Source: Dehalococcoidia bacterium UBA6627
GTDB taxonomy: Bacteria; Chloroflexota; Dehalococcoidia; UBA2979
Reading direction: 5' to 3'
Length of the DNA: 53,508 nucleotides
Assembly: GCA_002455955.1 (NCBI GenBank)
Contig: DKLZ01000047.1
Span: 1-53,508, forward strand
Each line of letters starts with the position of its first letter. Position 1 is the first letter of the stretch. Positions 51,762 through 53,508 of the stretch are shown in pieces. A program made the position numbers and the translations under genes. The notes under the pieces were generated by a model that had not been told where the DNA came from, did not search any database, and saw nothing but the letters and a program-made list of their open reading frames with translations.

Positions 51762-52313
51762 ATGCAATCGGAACCGGAAAAACAAGCCGAACCTTCACAC
51801 CTGGATCGTAACACCGGTATGATCAGGCGAATTACACCCCTGTTTTTTGTCGCCGCAATTGTCTTCGGAATCGATCAATCTACAAAGGCTTTGATCAGAT
51901 CATGGCTTGCGGTAGGAGAAGTTTGGCCTGCTGACGCTGAGTTGTTACGCCTGAGCCATGTTCAGAATACTGGTGCAGCATTCGGAATTCTCCAAGGTGC
52001 CGGACCATTCCTCATGATAACGACGGCCATAGCAATCCTGCTGATCGCATTAGTGATCATTCGCTCGGATACTTATGCACGCCCGCAACTCTACGCATTT
52101 GCATTGATACTCGGTGGCGCAGTCGGCAATCTCACTGATCGTATCGTCTATGGATCAGTTACTGACTTCATCGATCCTACTCACTACCCATCATTCAATT
52201 TCGCTGATTCCTCGATCGTGATCGGTGTCTTGGTAATACTCCTCTTGAACCTGTTTTACCGACCAGAAGATAGCGAACATTGCGATGCGACGAAGGGTCA
52301 GACCAGTGACTGA
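51762..52313 (+). CDS. lspA: lipoprotein signal peptidase (signal peptidase II)
   Basis: A 183-residue inner-membrane aspartyl protease that removes signal peptides from diacylglyceryl-prolipoproteins. Four hydrophobic helices are present. Conserved motifs are HVQNTGAAFGIL, GGAVGNLTDRI followed by VTDFID with one catalytic Asp, and FNFADSSIVIG with the other. A hydrophilic N-terminal extension of about 22 residues precedes the first helix. It overlaps rluD by eight bases. Confidence 0.94.
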   Translation: MQSEPEKQAEPSHLDRNTGMIRRITPLFFVAAIVFGIDQSTKALIRSWLAVGEVWPADAELLRLSHVQNTGAAFGILQGAGPFLMITTAIAILLIALVIIRSDTYARPQLYAFALILGGAVGNLTDRIVYGSVTDFIDPTHYPSFNFADSSIVIGVLVILLLNLFYRPEDSEHCDATKGQTSD

Positions 52314-53244
52314 AGAACGTCGTCTCCGCGTAACCACCTCAGCAAGACTTGACCGTGCCGTCGTTGCAGCGATGCCCGAACTGTCCCGTTCACAAGTCCG
52401 ACACCTAATCGAAGACGGAAATGTTCGTGTGTCTGGTGAAGTGACGACGAAACCTGCTTATACAGTCAAAGAAGGTTCTGAGGTGAGTGTGACCGAGCCT
52501 CTCGTCCCAAATCTTGACTGGCAGTCACTTGAAGTCCCATTAGAGGTCATTTTCGAGGACGAAGAAACATTAATCCTGAATAAGCCAGCTGGAATCATTG
52601 TTCATCCGCGCCCTGGGATACACGAAGTAACTTTGATCAATGCTATACGCGCTCGCTATCCCGAAATTCGAGAAATCGACGATTCCGGTCGAGGTGGTGT
52701 CGTACATCGATTAGACCGAGACACTTCCGGTGTAATCGCTTTTGCGAAATCTAAGGCTGCCCAACACACACTGAAACAGCAATGGCGTGAGCGCGAAACA
52801 TTGAAGCGTTACCTCGCTATCGTTGAAGGTTTTGTCGATCCATCAGAAGGTGTGATCGAAGCACCAATCGGTCCCGATCCAAATAATCCGAGACAACGGG
52901 CAATTATTGAAGAAGGGCAGTACGCTCGAAGCAAGTTCGAAGTCCTAGAGCAATTCGATGATGCAGCAGCGTTCCTGTCTGTCAGGATCCACACTGGACG
53001 TACACACCAGATCCGCGTCCACCTGGCAGCGATTGGACACCCAGTCATTGGAGATCAGATGTATGGGCGAACTTCAGAATTAATCGACCGGCAGGCTCTC
53101 CATGCACATGTACTAGGAGTGCGGCTTCCTTCTACTGGTGAATGGCGAGAATTCGAGGCTCCGCTCCCAGACGATATGAACAAATTATTAACCACTCTTA
53201 GCCAGCGCTATCTGGTTGACGAACCCAATGCTGAGGTGGACTAA
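52306..53244 (+). CDS. rluD: RluA/RluD-family pseudouridine synthase
   Basis: A 312-residue pseudouridine synthase acting on 23S rRNA or tRNA uridines. An S4 RNA-binding domain (ARLDRAVVAAMPELSRSQVRHLIEDGNVRV) is followed by the catalytic domain with LILNKPAGIIVHP and VVHRLDRDTSGVIAFAKS, whose Asp is the nucleophile, and by RTHQIRVHLAAIGHPVIGD. GTG at 52306 is chosen because an AAGGG lies about eight bases before it; ATG 52285 would add a basic stretch inside lspA. The lspA-rluD pairing is common in bacteria. The exact uridine target is inferred from family only. Confidence 0.88.
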   Translation: MTEERRLRVTTSARLDRAVVAAMPELSRSQVRHLIEDGNVRVSGEVTTKPAYTVKEGSEVSVTEPLVPNLDWQSLEVPLEVIFEDEETLILNKPAGIIVHPRPGIHEVTLINAIRARYPEIREIDDSGRGGVVHRLDRDTSGVIAFAKSKAAQHTLKQQWRERETLKRYLAIVEGFVDPSEGVIEAPIGPDPNNPRQRAIIEEGQYARSKFEVLEQFDDAAAFLSVRIHTGRTHQIRVHLAAIGHPVIGDQMYGRTSELIDRQALHAHVLGVRLPSTGEWREFEAPLPDDMNKLLTTLSQRYLVDEPNAEVD

Positions 53245-53251
53245 CACTATT

Positions 53252-53508
53252 ATGACTTCGAACACTCCAACTTCGAATCGATCAAACAATCCTGTTCGTG
53301 TTCGTCTCGCTCCGAGCCCAACTGGTGATCCGCACGTTGGGATGATCAGACAAGCAATCTGGACATGGCTCTATGCACGCCATACCGGAGGCAGTTTCAT
53401 CCTGCGGATCGAAGACACCGATCAAACGCGATACGTCTCTGGCGCTGTCGAACGCATCATGGACTCACTACGGTGGCTCGATCTTGATTGGGACGAAGGA
53501 CCAGATAT
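53252..53508 (+). CDS. gltX: glutamyl-tRNA synthetase, N-terminal part (cut by window end)
   Basis: The first 85 residues of a class I glutamyl-tRNA synthetase, which charges tRNA-Glu. VRVRLAPSPTGDPHVGMIR contains the HIGH-equivalent motif (residues 26-30), then FILRIEDTDQTRYV and LRWLDLDWDEGP follow, all typical of GltX. The ATG at 53252 is 7 nt after the rluD stop; GAGGTGG lies about twelve bases upstream. An Asn/Ser-rich extension of about 13 residues precedes the fold. The gene runs off the window, so no statement about its C-terminus is possible. Confidence 0.92.
   Translation, partial: MTSNTPTSNRSNNPVRVRLAPSPTGDPHVGMIRQAIWTWLYARHTGGSFILRIEDTDQTRYVSGAVERIMDSLRWLDLDWDEGPD

Noticed and set aside
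1..53508. CRISPR array, insertion sequence or prophage
   Set aside because: No regularly spaced repeats, transposase, integrase or phage structural genes were seen on either strand.

Overview
The window looks like a chromosomal segment of an uncultured bacterium, most likely a marine SAR202-type Chloroflexota. This is an inference from gene content: three CaiB/BaiF family III CoA-transferases, two luciferase-like flavin monooxygenases, a nitronate monooxygenase, a short-chain dehydrogenase, an FMN nitroreductase, a DUF1800/DUF1501 pair and two acyl-CoA carboxylases. That mix of CoA and flavin catabolic genes is typical of the group. Six complete tRNA genes (Lys, Gln, Asn, Pro, Arg, Glu) are spread along the segment. 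I see no transposase, prophage or CRISPR array.

1-12.3 kb: tRNA-Lys, then a minus-strand cluster (CaiB-like CoA-transferase, VOC epimerase-like protein, two-subunit family I CoA-transferase-like enzyme). Next come plus-strand DUF1800, DUF1501 and NHL-repeat genes, a minus-strand SDR, a DHA2-type MFS exporter and a stand-alone carboxyltransferase. 12.3-18.5 kb: a minus-strand flavin monooxygenase diverges from a tight three-gene plus-strand operon: a conserved unknown protein, a UGSC-family protein with an in-frame UGA, and a thioredoxin reductase-like flavoprotein. The UGA is read as selenocysteine because it sits in a U-G-S-C motif, the frame stays open on both sides, and a bacterial SECIS-like hairpin follows at the right distance. 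This is the most striking feature of the window. A second flavin monooxygenase and a nitronate monooxygenase follow on the minus strand.

18.5-28.8 kb: a single-polypeptide acyl-CoA carboxylase (BC-BCCP-CT), a PPOX-fold protein, tRNA-Gln, tRNA-Asn, an MFS transporter starting 13 nt after tRNA-Asn, a tartrate/D-malate dehydrogenase-like enzyme, a DinB-fold protein, a nitroreductase, menB and a PAC2-family gene. A 47-bp piece of the nitroreductase gene is repeated exactly in the intergenic region 2.2 kb away.

28.8-39.2 kb: the pyrimidine operon pyrR-pyrB-pyrC-carA-(2H-phosphoesterase-like)-carB-HAD phosphatase-pyrK-small membrane protein. A sigma70-like promoter and a PyrR attenuator precede it, and the attenuator's terminator hairpin also contains the pyrR ribosome binding site. 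carB appears to start at CTG. 39.2-43.2 kb: minus-strand Mrp ATPase and NYN-domain genes separate pyrD from the operon; a small zinc-binding protein gene with a strong terminator precedes pyrD. pyrE and pyrF are not in the window.

43.3-53.5 kb: tRNA-Pro, a CaiB-like gene, a small membrane protein, tandem cyclophilins, tRNA-Arg, an epoxide hydrolase, another CaiB-like gene, tRNA-Glu, an ACT-domain malic enzyme, and lspA-rluD-gltX, with gltX cut by the window end. Start codons were often moved inward from the longest open frame because a Shine-Dalgarno sequence and family length favoured the internal start.
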